From a virus, in the IMG/VR virus record IMGVR_UViG_3300021962_000549, positions 1 to 26,583 of that record: DNA of 26,583 bases; one strand, written 5' to 3'. The notes beneath the pieces were generated by a model. That model was given only the letters and a program-made list of their open reading frames with translations, did no database searches and had not been told where the DNA came from. Each line of letters begins with the position of its first letter. Position 1 is the stretch's first letter. This document shows positions 1-9,578 of the stretch, piece after piece. Position numbers and translations under genes: made by a program.

Positions 1-1
1 T

Positions 2-67
2 GGCAATACGATTGTTGAAAGAATTCTAGAAGGTAGAGTCCAAGTAATGCCAAGTGTAACCAAATAG
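2..67 (+). CDS. 3' end of an upstream gene (partial)
   Basis: An open frame enters from the left edge and ends at TAG 65-67, giving 21 visible C-terminal residues that end in VMPSVTK. The next gene starts 9 bases later on the same strand, so this is most likely the preceding gene of the same structural operon. Too little is visible to name the product; a baseplate or fibre protein is likely from context only. Confidence 0.55.
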   Translation, partial: GNTIVERILEGRVQVMPSVTK

Positions 68-76
68 GATTAAGAA

Positions 77-3000
77 ATGACAATCGTAAAAAACATCACA
101 GTAGGAATACCGAGTAAAAGAGTTACAGGTAGTTGGGACATTAATAATTTAGTTGGTGTTAATACTACTGGTAAACAAAATGGTGATATATTAGTATATG
201 ATTCAGGTACTTCAAAATATGTAACAACAACATTGGCAGGTCAAGATGGTTTGGCATTCACATGGGATTCTGCAAATGACAAATATACAGTTGCAATAGA
301 TTCTGCTCTAAAAGTTTCATCTATTGAGGGTGATTCAAACAACATTTATATTAATACATTTTCAGGACAAACACTTCATATCAATGGTCAAATAATTGCC
401 GATAGTTCAACAGTGGGTCGTTTAAGAACTACTGCATATTCATTCCCTGCAACTGATGGTACCCAAGCAGGTATGGCAATTGTTACTGATGCTTCAGGTA
501 ACTTATCATTTGCATTTGCTGGTGCAGCAGGTGGTGGTGTTGTCGTTTCAGAAATGAAAGACCTTAATGATGTTCAAGATAATTTAAACAACTTTAAATA
601 TGGCGACCATTTCTTACTTTGGGATTCATCATTCACAACATATGAAGCAAGTGGACAATATGTCCCTAAAGTATTTGGCGATGAAGTTCACTCACGATTT
701 GCATCAAGTAGTGATTTAACATATGATTCTGCTACTGGTAGATTCAGTATAACAGCAACTGGTGTTACTGCAGGAACATATGGTTCTGCGACACAAATAC
801 CAGTCTTAACAATTAGTGCCGAAGGGCAAGTAGACTCTGCAGGACTTGTATCAGTCGCAGGAGTATCATCAACTACATATGATTCTGCAACTGGTGTATT
901 AACAATTAATACTGCAGACGGAAATAGTTTCTTAACAACATTACATGATTCAGATGACAGAATATCAGAAATTAGAAATGCGATTAGTTCATCTGGTGAT
1001 TTAAGTTATAACTCAACTACTGGTGTATTCAGTTTTGATGTTGAAGATGTTTATACAAAATCAAACTTCGATTCAGACTTTGATTTAAGAATAAGCGAAA
1101 CAGATCTATTAGATTCAACAGACGCAAAAAATATATTCTCTGTAACTGATGTTGGTGGAGATGGAAGTCTTTCATATAATACTGGTACAGGAGTATTCAC
1201 TTATACAGGTCCATCAGCTTCAGAAGTAAGATCTCACTTCTCTGGTCAAGGGGATTTGACATATGATTCGACCACCGGTGTTTTCAGTATTGATGTAGAA
1301 CAAATCTATACAGAAGCAAACTTCGATTCAGATTTTGGAGTTGCTATTCAAACAATAGATGGAAGTTTAGTTCCTAATCTTGATAGTACATACGATTTAG
1401 GGTCTCCGACTAAAAAATGGAGAGAATTGCATTTAAGTGGTGGTACAATCTTCTTAGGTGGTATAATTCTTAAAGATGAGGGAGGAACACTTAAAGTTAC
1501 AGATTCTGCTGGTACACAACAAGCAGTTGACTTAGGTGCAAACACAACTGATAGTTTAGCTGAAGGATCAACTAATTTATACTATACTGATGCTAGAGTT
1601 AGAGCGGCTGTATCTGCTGCTGGCGACTTATCATATAACTCATCAACTGGTGAATTTAGTTTTGATGTTGAAACAGTATATACAAAATCAAACTTTGATA
1701 GTGATTTAGATGAAGCGATTAATGGTGGTATAGGATTATCTTATGATTCAGGTACTAATAGAATAAACATAGATTCTACTGGTGTTGTGGAAGGTGATTA
1801 TGGCTCTGCAACACAAATACCTCAAATTAGTATTAATGCTCAAGGACAAATTGATTCCGTAAAAGAAATTGCAGTAGCCGGCGTATCAAGTGTTAGTTTT
1901 GATAGTGCGAATTACAACTATACAATATCAACTGCAGATGGTGGTTCATTTGCACAAATGATTCATACAAAAATGCCAGGAACATCAGGAACATTTGGTT
2001 CTTCTTCTGCTGTTCCAATTGTAACAGTTAATGATTTTGGTTTGGTTGATAGTATCTCAACAGTTGCAGTTGCTGGTGTTGAAAGTTCTACATTTGATTC
2101 AACAACAGGTGATTATACAATTAACTTATCAACTGGTGGTACAGTAGTAACAAGATTAAGAGATTCAGCTGATATAATGAATAGGGCAAGAAATGCTCTA
2201 CAAGTTTCAGATATAGGTGGTGATGGTTCATTATCATACGACTCAAACACAGGTGTATTCACATATACAGGACCAAGTGCTTCTGAAGTAAGGGCTCATT
2301 TATCTGGTTCAACTGGAGTAACTTATAACTCTGGTACAGGTGCAATCTCAATTGGACAAGCAGTTGCTACAAATAGTAATGTCGCATTTAATTCAGTATC
2401 AGTCAATACAACAAACATATATGGACAAACTGGTGGTGGTTTATCAATAAACAACGACCAAACAAAAGGTGATGCAAGTCAGTCAATATTAAATGTTGTA
2501 TCAGAAGATTCATCATATACTGCAGGTGTTGCCATTGGTGTTAAAAATCAAATAGACCATGTAATTGGTGTAAGAGGAACAACTGCAAGTAATGAATTTG
2601 TAATAGGATTATCAGACACAACTGGTACATTTACAGTCAAAAATAATGTTGGTACTGCACCATTTGATTTAAATGGTGGTACAGACTTATTAACAATTGG
2701 TTCAACTGGTATCACAAGAGTTACAAGTACAGTAGAAGCAACAAACAAAACATCTGGTGCATTTATTGTCGCTGGTGGTATCGCCGCAGATAAGAATATT
2801 CGTGCCCAAGACTTTATCGCATCTGGAAACGTTCAGGCCGCAGGTACTATTTCTGGTAACTTACAGGCCTCTGCATTATCATCAAGGTCAACAACAGACC
2901 TTTCAGAAGGTACAAACAAGTATTATACAGATGCAAGAGTTGATTCATATGTAAGTGCAAACATAGTAACAACTGATATTGCAGAAGGCACAAACAAGTA

Positions 3001-4003
3001 TTATACAGACGCAAGAGCAGATTCTGCCGTACGAACTGGTGTATCGGCAAATGATGCTGGTGGTGATGGTAGTTTCACATACAATGATGGAACTGGTGTA
3101 TTTACTTACACAGGACCTAGTCCATCAGAAGTAAGGGCACACTTCTCTGGTGGTACTGGAGTTACTTACAATTCTGGTACAGGTGCTATATCAATAGGAC
3201 AATCAGTTGGAACTGCTGACTCTGTTGAGTTTGGTGGTCTAACAATTCCTGGTACAGTTACAATTGGTGGAGACTTAAACGTTTCTGGTGGTTATAATGT
3301 TGCATCAAATAATGACTTGCGTGTAACAAATGCGTTAATTAAACTCGCAGACTCAAGTGTACAAGATATATTTGATATTGGTGTAGTTGGTAGATATTCA
3401 CAAGATGCTGGTGTAACTATAAGAAGAGCAGGTTTCTTCAGAGATGCTACAAATGGTGAGTGGTATACATTTAATAATTTAATTCAAGATGATTTAGATT
3501 CAAATCCTGCCGCACAGACAATCAATAGAGCAGCACCATCATTTGAATTAGGAACATGGAACTTTAAAGCATTGAGAGGTTCATATTTAGGATTTGACTC
3601 TGACTTTGCTGTATTCTCATCAAACTATACACAACAAGATTCATCATTTACTGCCGTAAATGCTGGTAGATACGCAGTTAGTACTACAGACGGACCTGTT
3701 ACTGTAACACTTCCTGCTTCACCAACAACTGGTGATTATGTAAGATTGATTGACGTATCAAACTGGGCAACTGATAACTCAGTTATCGTTAATAGAAATG
3801 GTTCAACAATTGAAGGATATTCGGATAATTTTGAATTGGATTTAGGACAATCCATAGTTGAGTTTATCTATATAAATAGTTCATGGCAAGTATATTCATC
3901 TATTGGTCAGAGAGGTGCTCAAGGACCTAAAGGTGATAGTGCTGAAGTTGCAAGTTTCGCATCACCAGCACAAGCAATAGCATACTCAATCGCATTGGGA
4001 TAA
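77..4003 (+). CDS. Large repetitive tail fibre-like virion protein
   Basis: This 1308-residue protein is rich in Ser, Thr, Gly and Asp and built from short beta-strand repeats, as in phage tail fibres and other adhesive virion proteins. Three repeat families are visible: a ~54-residue unit containing YGSATQIP and VAGVSS (residues ~232-285, 572-625, 637-690); a unit with LSYNSTTGVFSFDVE and YTKSNFDSD (~309-336, 394-421, 518-545); and a GGDGSLSY...TGVFTYTGPS unit (~360-401, 714-761, 995-1042). The EGTNKYYTDAR motif common in phage fibres occurs three times (near 494, 942 and 968). A non-repetitive segment follows (~1085-1275), and the C-terminus has a single collagen-like GAQGPKGD stretch. AGGA precedes the ATG. 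It is probably exported only as part of the virion, for host adsorption. Which fibre it is cannot be said from sequence alone. Confidence 0.8.
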   Translation: MTIVKNITVGIPSKRVTGSWDINNLVGVNTTGKQNGDILVYDSGTSKYVTTTLAGQDGLAFTWDSANDKYTVAIDSALKVSSIEGDSNNIYINTFSGQTLHINGQIIADSSTVGRLRTTAYSFPATDGTQAGMAIVTDASGNLSFAFAGAAGGGVVVSEMKDLNDVQDNLNNFKYGDHFLLWDSSFTTYEASGQYVPKVFGDEVHSRFASSSDLTYDSATGRFSITATGVTAGTYGSATQIPVLTISAEGQVDSAGLVSVAGVSSTTYDSATGVLTINTADGNSFLTTLHDSDDRISEIRNAISSSGDLSYNSTTGVFSFDVEDVYTKSNFDSDFDLRISETDLLDSTDAKNIFSVTDVGGDGSLSYNTGTGVFTYTGPSASEVRSHFSGQGDLTYDSTTGVFSIDVEQIYTEANFDSDFGVAIQTIDGSLVPNLDSTYDLGSPTKKWRELHLSGGTIFLGGIILKDEGGTLKVTDSAGTQQAVDLGANTTDSLAEGSTNLYYTDARVRAAVSAAGDLSYNSSTGEFSFDVETVYTKSNFDSDLDEAINGGIGLSYDSGTNRINIDSTGVVEGDYGSATQIPQISINAQGQIDSVKEIAVAGVSSVSFDSANYNYTISTADGGSFAQMIHTKMPGTSGTFGSSSAVPIVTVNDFGLVDSISTVAVAGVESSTFDSTTGDYTINLSTGGTVVTRLRDSADIMNRARNALQVSDIGGDGSLSYDSNTGVFTYTGPSASEVRAHLSGSTGVTYNSGTGAISIGQAVATNSNVAFNSVSVNTTNIYGQTGGGLSINNDQTKGDASQSILNVVSEDSSYTAGVAIGVKNQIDHVIGVRGTTASNEFVIGLSDTTGTFTVKNNVGTAPFDLNGGTDLLTIGSTGITRVTSTVEATNKTSGAFIVAGGIAADKNIRAQDFIASGNVQAAGTISGNLQASALSSRSTTDLSEGTNKYYTDARVDSYVSANIVTTDIAEGTNKYYTDARADSAVRTGVSANDAGGDGSFTYNDGTGVFTYTGPSPSEVRAHFSGGTGVTYNSGTGAISIGQSVGTADSVEFGGLTIPGTVTIGGDLNVSGGYNVASNNDLRVTNALIKLADSSVQDIFDIGVVGRYSQDAGVTIRRAGFFRDATNGEWYTFNNLIQDDLDSNPAAQTINRAAPSFELGTWNFKALRGSYLGFDSDFAVFSSNYTQQDSSFTAVNAGRYAVSTTDGPVTVTLPASPTTGDYVRLIDVSNWATDNSVIVNRNGSTIEGYSDNFELDLGQSIVEFIYINSSWQVYSSIGQRGAQGPKGDSAEVASFASPAQAIAYSIALG
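770..2146 (+). repeat. Three ~54-residue coding repeats in the fibre gene
   Basis: Copies lie at about 770-931, 1790-1951 and 1985-2146. Each reads [YF]GS..[QAV]xP near its start, a VDS in the middle, and VAGV.S..[YF]DS followed by a T-I-x(3)-G-G/DG tail. The second and third are almost adjacent, the first is ~860 bases away. The divergence between copies suggests old duplication followed by drift. Confidence 0.75.
1154..3202 (+). repeat. Three GGDGS...TYTGPS...SEVR coding repeats in the fibre gene
   Basis: Copies lie at about 1154-1279, 2216-2359 and 3059-3202. The second and third are the closer pair and share the ending TGVTYNSGTGAISIGQ; the first ends differently, in a TYDSTTG unit. The conserved core TGVFTYTGPS followed by SEVRxHxSG marks each copy. 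Confidence 0.75.
2900..3016 (+). repeat. Tandem EGTNKYYTDAR fibre motif
   Basis: Two near-identical coding copies (about 2900-2956 and 2978-3016) encode [LI][SA]EGTNKYYTDAR. They differ by only a few silent bases, so they look like a recent or conversion-homogenised duplication. A more distant copy, LAEGSTNLYYTDAR, starts near 1556. The motif is widespread in phage fibre proteins. Confidence 0.75.
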
Positions 4004-4024
4004 TAAAGATAGGATAAAAAACTA

Positions 4025-6985
4025 ATGGCAAAACAACTACAAAGAGATTATGTATTCACTCCTGGGGCTGCTGGAGTTGGAACTATCAAGATCCCTGGAA
4101 GATATACTCTCGACAAAATTTTATTAATAACAAACGTAACAGATAACATCATTATGTATAACTTTGCAGATACTACATTTGCTGGTACGACTGCAACGTT
4201 TACTGCTGATAATGATGCAACAAATTTCCCTACTATACTTCAAGCAGATGATGGTTATACTACAATTACATTACAGTATAATTCATCTTCTATGAGTGCG
4301 AATGACCAACTTCAAATTTATACAGAAGATACACAAGATTACGGTCAGAAAATTAGACCATGGGATTTTGGTACAGACGCAATCGAAAGAATGAGAGTAT
4401 CAAATCCACAGGCGATGATTGATGCTGACTTTGAATACGGATTACAACCTACAAAATGGGCAGGTTATGGTACTGTTAAAGGATATCCATCAACATACGA
4501 ATTGCCTGGAGTTGATTTAACACCTGCTACAATTGTAACAGACTATCAAACAACTAGTACGACTAACTCTTTAATTACAGTTACATTTACTACTGTACAT
4601 GCACTTGCAGTAGGTGATGTAATAAATGTAACAGGATTAGATTCTGGTATTAATGGATTCTCAAGAGCAGATGGTAACTGGATTATATTTTCTGTTCCTA
4701 ACACTACTACTATAACATATTTTGCTCGTGGTACAGTTGGTGCTTCAGATGGTGATTCATTAAGAACTGAAGAAACACTTGTTAAAAAAGGTAAATTATA
4801 CGATGGTGCGAGTATACCTGTTTCAAGTATCGCATCAAATGGTGCAGACCCATCAATTATTACTGTTACTTTTGCTAGTCCACATGGACTTATTCCAGGC
4901 ACAAATATACACGTTGATGTAGGAACTGGTACAAACAAAGAATACGCATCTGGACCATTCTTTATCAAATCAACACCTACATTGAGTTCACTTACATATA
5001 CTGCAAGAAGTGGTGCTAGTGTTACATCGCCTGGTTCTGCAACATTCTACGCATTATCTAACGCAACAATTATTCATAGACCATTTGATGGTGGTGTTAT
5101 CCTATCTACTAAAACACCAACATATGCGGCCTCTGTTGTTCGTCAGACTAAAAGATATTTCAGATATCAATCTGGTAAAGGTTTCTTATGGTCATCAGGT
5201 ACACTATTTGCACCTAAGTACGATATACAAAGTGTAAGTGCATCTGGTACAGCGAGTGGTTCTACAATTACAGTAAAAACAGACGACATAGACCATGGAT
5301 TACAAGTAGGAGCATCTATACAATTATATGGTATCACTACATCAGGATATGAAGGAACATATTCTGTTAATAGTATTGTTGACGACTATACATTTACAGT
5401 TTTGGCAACTACTACACTTGGTGATACAACTGCCGCTCTTGAAGAAGTATCTAGTATCTATGTGAAAGCATGGATTGGTTCTGCTGTTAGGGCAGGATTG
5501 TTTGATGACCAAAACGGTGTGTTCTTTGAGTTTGACGGAAACCAAATGTTCTGTGTTCAAAGGTCTTCTGTTCAAAATGTTACTGGTACTATATCTGTTA
5601 CAAAAGACAGTCAGTCCATAACTGGTACAAATACACGATTCACAGAACAATTAAAAGCAGGTGAAAGAATTGTTATCAGAGGTATGACTCACTTTGTAAC
5701 ACAAGTTGTTAGTAACACATCATTATTTGTTTCACCTGACTATCGTGGTATTACTGCATCTGGTGTTCGTGCCCAAAAGATTAAAGAAAAAAGAGTACCA
5801 CAATCTAAATGGAATTTAGATAAAGTTGATGGTACTGGTTCATCTGGTTACAATTTCGATATCAACAAAATGCAGATGATTGGTATTGAATATTCATGGT
5901 ATGGTGCTGGTTTTATTCACTTTATGATTCGTGGTTCTGATGGTAAATGGAATTATGTACATAGAATGAAAAACAACAACATAAATGATGAAGCATATAT
6001 GAGGTCTGGTAACTTACCTGTACGATATTCAATTGAAAATGACGCACCATTAACATATCTAACTGCTACAATTGATAGTGCTGATTCAGACATACCTGTT
6101 AAAGACTTACTAGAATTTACAGATACTGGTACATTGATGATTGACAACGAAATTATCACATATACAGGTCGTTCTGCAACTGATGGACCTGGTAACTTTA
6201 CTGGGTGTACAAGAGGTGCAACATTCAGTCAGTATCAACAAGGTACAACAAATTCTTTATCTGGTGGACCAGTTGCACAACACAGTTCAAATACTGGTAT
6301 TATTGAAATATCTAACACTTGTTCACCAACTCTAACCCATTGGGGTTCTGCTCTGATGATGGATGGTGGATTTACTGAAGATAGAGGATATATGTTCAAC
6401 TATCAGATTACACCAACTGGCCAAAGAAATGTATTCCAAAGAGAAAGAACATACTTTGGACTTCGTCTTTCACCATCAGTTGATAATGGTCAAGTTGGAA
6501 GACTTGGTGCTAAGAACTTGTTGAATAGGTCTCAATTACTACTTTCAGGACTAACAGTTGTTGGTACAAATGGTACAACTAACTCTGCACTAGTTGTTGA
6601 AGGTATATTAAATCCTAAAAATTATGATAGTGCAACATGGCATCCATTAACTGGTGAAGATGAAGGAGGTCTACCAAGTTTTGCACAGGCCGCTGAAAGA
6701 GGTTCTTTATGGTTCGTATCAACAGATTCAAGTTCGCCATCAGTTAGGGCAGATTATCCTGCTGAACCTGGAGAACAGATATTTGGTTCTGTGTTCCCAT
6801 GTGCCGCTGAAGGTTCAACATCAGATACACTCGATTTAACAAGACTAAAAGAATTAACAGGTGCTCCATTAGGAGGTGATTATAAATTCCCAGATGGGTC
6901 AGATATTCTATGTATTAATGGTAGAACAACTGATGATGAAGCAAGAATGGGAATTATGTTGAGATGGATGGAAGCACAAGCATAA
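4025..6985 (+). CDS. Large virion structural protein with HGL-type repeats
   Basis: This 986-residue protein looks like a large structural protein of marine T4-like phages, probably attached to baseplate or fibre. The N-terminus (about 1-130) has a compact beta region, then an RPWDFGTDAIERMRVSNPQ segment that begins a conserved-looking core. Three ITVT/K...HGL/HAL..G..I.V.G modules follow (residues ~180-240, 275-335, 411-478). A ...FTGCTRG... segment lies near residue 727, a motif often seen in phage structural proteins. The C-terminal third is globular and Trp-containing. It starts 21 bases after the preceding stop, with a purine-rich AGATAGGAT upstream, and is followed 14 bases later by the next fibre-like gene. 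The exact virion location is not readable from sequence. Confidence 0.75.
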   Translation: MAKQLQRDYVFTPGAAGVGTIKIPGRYTLDKILLITNVTDNIIMYNFADTTFAGTTATFTADNDATNFPTILQADDGYTTITLQYNSSSMSANDQLQIYTEDTQDYGQKIRPWDFGTDAIERMRVSNPQAMIDADFEYGLQPTKWAGYGTVKGYPSTYELPGVDLTPATIVTDYQTTSTTNSLITVTFTTVHALAVGDVINVTGLDSGINGFSRADGNWIIFSVPNTTTITYFARGTVGASDGDSLRTEETLVKKGKLYDGASIPVSSIASNGADPSIITVTFASPHGLIPGTNIHVDVGTGTNKEYASGPFFIKSTPTLSSLTYTARSGASVTSPGSATFYALSNATIIHRPFDGGVILSTKTPTYAASVVRQTKRYFRYQSGKGFLWSSGTLFAPKYDIQSVSASGTASGSTITVKTDDIDHGLQVGASIQLYGITTSGYEGTYSVNSIVDDYTFTVLATTTLGDTTAALEEVSSIYVKAWIGSAVRAGLFDDQNGVFFEFDGNQMFCVQRSSVQNVTGTISVTKDSQSITGTNTRFTEQLKAGERIVIRGMTHFVTQVVSNTSLFVSPDYRGITASGVRAQKIKEKRVPQSKWNLDKVDGTGSSGYNFDINKMQMIGIEYSWYGAGFIHFMIRGSDGKWNYVHRMKNNNINDEAYMRSGNLPVRYSIENDAPLTYLTATIDSADSDIPVKDLLEFTDTGTLMIDNEIITYTGRSATDGPGNFTGCTRGATFSQYQQGTTNSLSGGPVAQHSSNTGIIEISNTCSPTLTHWGSALMMDGGFTEDRGYMFNYQITPTGQRNVFQRERTYFGLRLSPSVDNGQVGRLGAKNLLNRSQLLLSGLTVVGTNGTTNSALVVEGILNPKNYDSATWHPLTGEDEGGLPSFAQAAERGSLWFVSTDSSSPSVRADYPAEPGEQIFGSVFPCAAEGSTSDTLDLTRLKELTGAPLGGDYKFPDGSDILCINGRTTDDEARMGIMLRWMEAQA
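4562..5455 (+). repeat. Three HGL-type beta modules in the structural protein
   Basis: Modules at about 4562-4741, 4847-5023 and 5255-5455 each encode a strand of form ITVT/K, then an H-[GA]-L-x(2)-G turn, then a hydrophobic strand and a closing [TS]-[FY]-[TF] strand. They are divergent at the DNA level. Such small beta domains usually form surface decorations or fibre shafts. Confidence 0.55.
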
Positions 6986-6999
6986 AGAAAGAAAAATAG

Positions 7000-7821
7000 A
7001 TGGTAGTAAAACTAAGTACCTTTCTAGGAACATCATTCTCCGACCAAGCAGACTCGGCAACAGTTCGTGCGATTGTTCAGTCTGAAACCGTTAAGTTAGA
7101 CTCTGGTACATCTGGTGATTATATAAAAACTATAAGAGGTATCGCTGGAGGAGGGATAGAAGTTGTTGGTGGAATAGGACACGCAACAAATCAAGAAATA
7201 AGAGCAGACTCTGCCGTTATTGCTTATTTAAGTTTAGCACAAACTCTATCAAATAAAACGATAAACTTAAATACAAATACTCTACAAGGTACTACTGGTC
7301 AGTTTAACAACTCGTTAACTGATGGCAGTTTTACTACACTTGCTGGAACTGAAACTCTTACGAACAAAACTCTAACATCACCAACAATTACAGGACCTAC
7401 TATTACAGGGCCTGGGTCTATAACTGATATTAGTACATTTGGTTTGAGAGATACAGTCGCAACTTCCTTTGAAACAAGAATTACATCAACAAGCGGTGAT
7501 ACACTAACTGCAGATAGAACACTTACACTTGATGTGCAAAACGCAAATAGAACACTTAGTTTAGCAGGAAACTTAACATTAACTGGTGGACATGCGTCTA
7601 CATTTACTACAACAGGTACAACAAGTGTTAAACTACCAACATCAGGAATTTTAGTTTCACAAGAAGATAGTGCTAATGGTATTGCTGTTGCACCATTCTT
7701 TAGTGGTTCTGGATATTATTTGACAGGGTTGTATTCTGGAAACTTTGCAACATCATCAACACTACTTATTAAAAACTCTGCAGGGAGTACGCTAAAAACT
7801 GTAATTGGTTCTGCTAGTTAG
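7000..7821 (+). CDS. Tail fibre-like virion protein
   Basis: The 273-residue product is low-complexity and beta-rich. Residues ~110-145 contain LAGTETLTNKTLTSPTI and a TITGPTITGPG repeat, a signature of many phage fibre and tail-spike-associated proteins. A second region (~165-215) has LTADRTLTLDV, NRTLSLAGNLTL and GTTSVKLPTSGILVSQ, again typical of fibre shafts. The C-terminus (~225-273) is more globular. The ribosome site is only a purine-rich AAAGAAAGAAA run, so expression may depend on coupling to the gene ending 14 bases upstream. A structural role is well supported; assignment to proximal or distal fibre is not possible. Confidence 0.75.
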   Translation: MVVKLSTFLGTSFSDQADSATVRAIVQSETVKLDSGTSGDYIKTIRGIAGGGIEVVGGIGHATNQEIRADSAVIAYLSLAQTLSNKTINLNTNTLQGTTGQFNNSLTDGSFTTLAGTETLTNKTLTSPTITGPTITGPGSITDISTFGLRDTVATSFETRITSTSGDTLTADRTLTLDVQNANRTLSLAGNLTLTGGHASTFTTTGTTSVKLPTSGILVSQEDSANGIAVAPFFSGSGYYLTGLYSGNFATSSTLLIKNSAGSTLKTVIGSAS

Positions 7822-7832
7822 GAGTATATATT

Positions 7833-8783
7833 ATGGCAACTAGAACACCAGTCTACTTTGATGGAACAGACATAGTAGATATGACTTCTGATCAATTAGA
7901 GAAAGTCTACAACTATGCAAAATATCTTTATTCTTTAGATCCTTCTGTTACTCTTTCTTATGTGGCTAGTGGTGGAAATATTGGTTCGATTACTGATAAC
8001 AGAAAAATTTCTACTACAACATATACCAACATAACCACCTATCCTACAAGCACTTCGTCGTCTGCATATAGTAGTATTAACAATCCTTTTGGTGCAACAG
8101 TTTCTTTTTCTCGTATAAACCAAAACAGAACAGCACTTTCTTTAGCTGTTGATTCAAATAATATTAAATTTCCTATGTATCGTGATGCTAGTAACGACCT
8201 TGTGGCGATGACTGATTCTGATTTTATTGACACATTTTGCGTACCTGCTTTACGAACATATAGAACTACTGATACGACAGAAGATAGTTTTGGTGGTATA
8301 TACCACATTCAAACCGCAACTTCTTTTACAGGAAGTACAATTGTTGATGCGAATTCAATATTCATTGATACTAGAAATATTGGTACTGCTTCTGCTACCG
8401 GCCAAACACAAGACCAACCTACCACTATTCAAGAATATTATCTGTATTTGAAAAATTTTGATTCAACTAACCAAAAAGACTTTGACCTTCCATCTTTTGT
8501 TTATGATTCAACCGGCGATATTTACACAGATGATAGTGCAGGATTTAATACAATACTATCCCAAATGGTTAGATGGACTGCTTCACATGGAGTTGGCGGA
8601 AAAATTACTTATCAATATAGTTCCGGTAATGCTCAGAGAGGCTCATCAATGACTGATACATATTTGAATAGTACCAGCACTGGCATCTTATTCGGTGGCT
8701 CTGATGATTATAGAGCACAGACACATCCAGCTGGAACTGCAGTAACAAATCAAACTCATTATTTAGGTATTACAGTTACTTAA
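7833..8783 (+). CDS. Virion structural protein
   Basis: The 316-residue product starts MATRTPVYFDGTDIVDMTS and continues with YLYSLDPSVTLSYVASGGNIGSITDNR, a form I associate with structural proteins encoded just before gene 13 in marine T4-like phages. The rest is Ser/Thr-rich with mixed strands and no enzyme motif, signal peptide or membrane segment. AGGAG lies 8-12 bases before the ATG. It is the last gene of the fibre/baseplate block; a late promoter and a 36-base gap separate it from gene 13. The name is from recognition of the family, not a defined T4 homologue. Confidence 0.7.
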   Translation: MATRTPVYFDGTDIVDMTSDQLEKVYNYAKYLYSLDPSVTLSYVASGGNIGSITDNRKISTTTYTNITTYPTSTSSSAYSSINNPFGATVSFSRINQNRTALSLAVDSNNIKFPMYRDASNDLVAMTDSDFIDTFCVPALRTYRTTDTTEDSFGGIYHIQTATSFTGSTIVDANSIFIDTRNIGTASATGQTQDQPTTIQEYYLYLKNFDSTNQKDFDLPSFVYDSTGDIYTDDSAGFNTILSQMVRWTASHGVGGKITYQYSSGNAQRGSSMTDTYLNSTSTGILFGGSDDYRAQTHPAGTAVTNQTHYLGITVT

Positions 8784-8786
8784 ACA

Positions 8787-8794
8787 TATAAATA
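8787..8794 (+). promoter_or_regulatory. T4-type late promoter for gene 13
   Basis: An exact TATAAATA lies in the intergenic gap 8784-8819. If spaced as in T4 (octamer at about -13 to -6), transcription would start near 8800, leaving a 20-base leader containing TTGGAG, a good ribosome site for the ATG at 8820. The flanks AACA and GTAA are shared with the element before gene 18. Confidence 0.7.
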
Positions 8795-8819
8795 GTAAGG
8801 TAATATTGGAGTAATATTT

Positions 8820-9575
8820 ATGGCTAATCCAACAACAAGAGATACATTAATAGACTATTGCAAAAGGAGACTTGGCGATCCTGTAATTGAAATTAATATT
8901 GATGAAGACCAAATAGAAGATAGGGTCGATGAAGCATTACAAATATTTCAAGAATATCATTCCGAAGCAACATATAGAACATATGTTAGTTATCAAGTAA
9001 CTGCAGATGATGTTACTAATAAGTATGTATCTGTTGATTCAAGTATTTTATTTATTTCAAGAATGTTTGCGATTGATGCAACATTCGGTTCAAGTATAAA
9101 CTTCTTTGATATTAAATATCAAATGATGTTAAATGACATAGCCGATATGCATAATTACATCGGCGACTTGGCATACTATGAACAAATGCAACAATATCTA
9201 TCGTTATTAGATATGAAATTAAATGGCACACCTCAAGTTGAATATGCAAGAAAACAAGATAGACTTTATATATTTGGTGAATTTGCTGATGGTGATTTAA
9301 AAGCTGGTGACTATATTGTATACGAAGCATATAAAATTATAGATCCGGCTTCTTTTAGTAAAGTTTGGAACGATATGTGGTTGAAAGAATATACAACTGC
9401 ATTATTCAAACAACAATGGGGGCAAAATTTAATTAAGTTCGAAGGAATGACACTTCCAGGTGGAGTAACACTAAATGGGAGACAACTATATGATGATGCA
9501 AGTACAGATTTAGAGAGATTAAGAGAACGATTACGACTTGACCATGAAGAACCAATAGACTTTTTTGTAGGATAG
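8820..9575 (+). CDS. 13: Neck protein gp13 (head completion)
   Basis: Gp13 and gp14 form the neck that seals the filled T4 head and connects it to the tail. The start MANPTTRDTLIDYCKRRLGDPVIEINIDEDQIEDRVDEALQ is the conserved N-terminal region of marine T4-like gp13, with a helical acidic segment (~25-50) followed by QEYHSEATYRTYV. At 251 residues it is shorter than T4 gp13 (about 309). A Trp-rich region near residues 180-200 (VWNDMWLKEY) is also typical. It leads a tight run 13-14-15-16-17; only 3 bases separate it from the next start. Expression should be late, from the TATAAATA 33 bases upstream. Confidence 0.9.
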   Translation: MANPTTRDTLIDYCKRRLGDPVIEINIDEDQIEDRVDEALQIFQEYHSEATYRTYVSYQVTADDVTNKYVSVDSSILFISRMFAIDATFGSSINFFDIKYQMMLNDIADMHNYIGDLAYYEQMQQYLSLLDMKLNGTPQVEYARKQDRLYIFGEFADGDLKAGDYIVYEAYKIIDPASFSKVWNDMWLKEYTTALFKQQWGQNLIKFEGMTLPGGVTLNGRQLYDDASTDLERLRERLRLDHEEPIDFFVG

Positions 9576-9578
9576 AGC

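Noticed and set aside
3871-3878. Exact TATAAATA inside the 3' part of the first fibre gene
   Set aside because: It lies within coding sequence about 150 bases before the next gene, and a few chance copies of this AT-only octamer are expected in 26 kb of this composition.
4546-4968. 140-residue minus-strand open frame
   Set aside because: It lies wholly within a well-supported structural gene, has no start context and no family features, so it is a shadow of the Ser/Thr-rich plus-strand coding.
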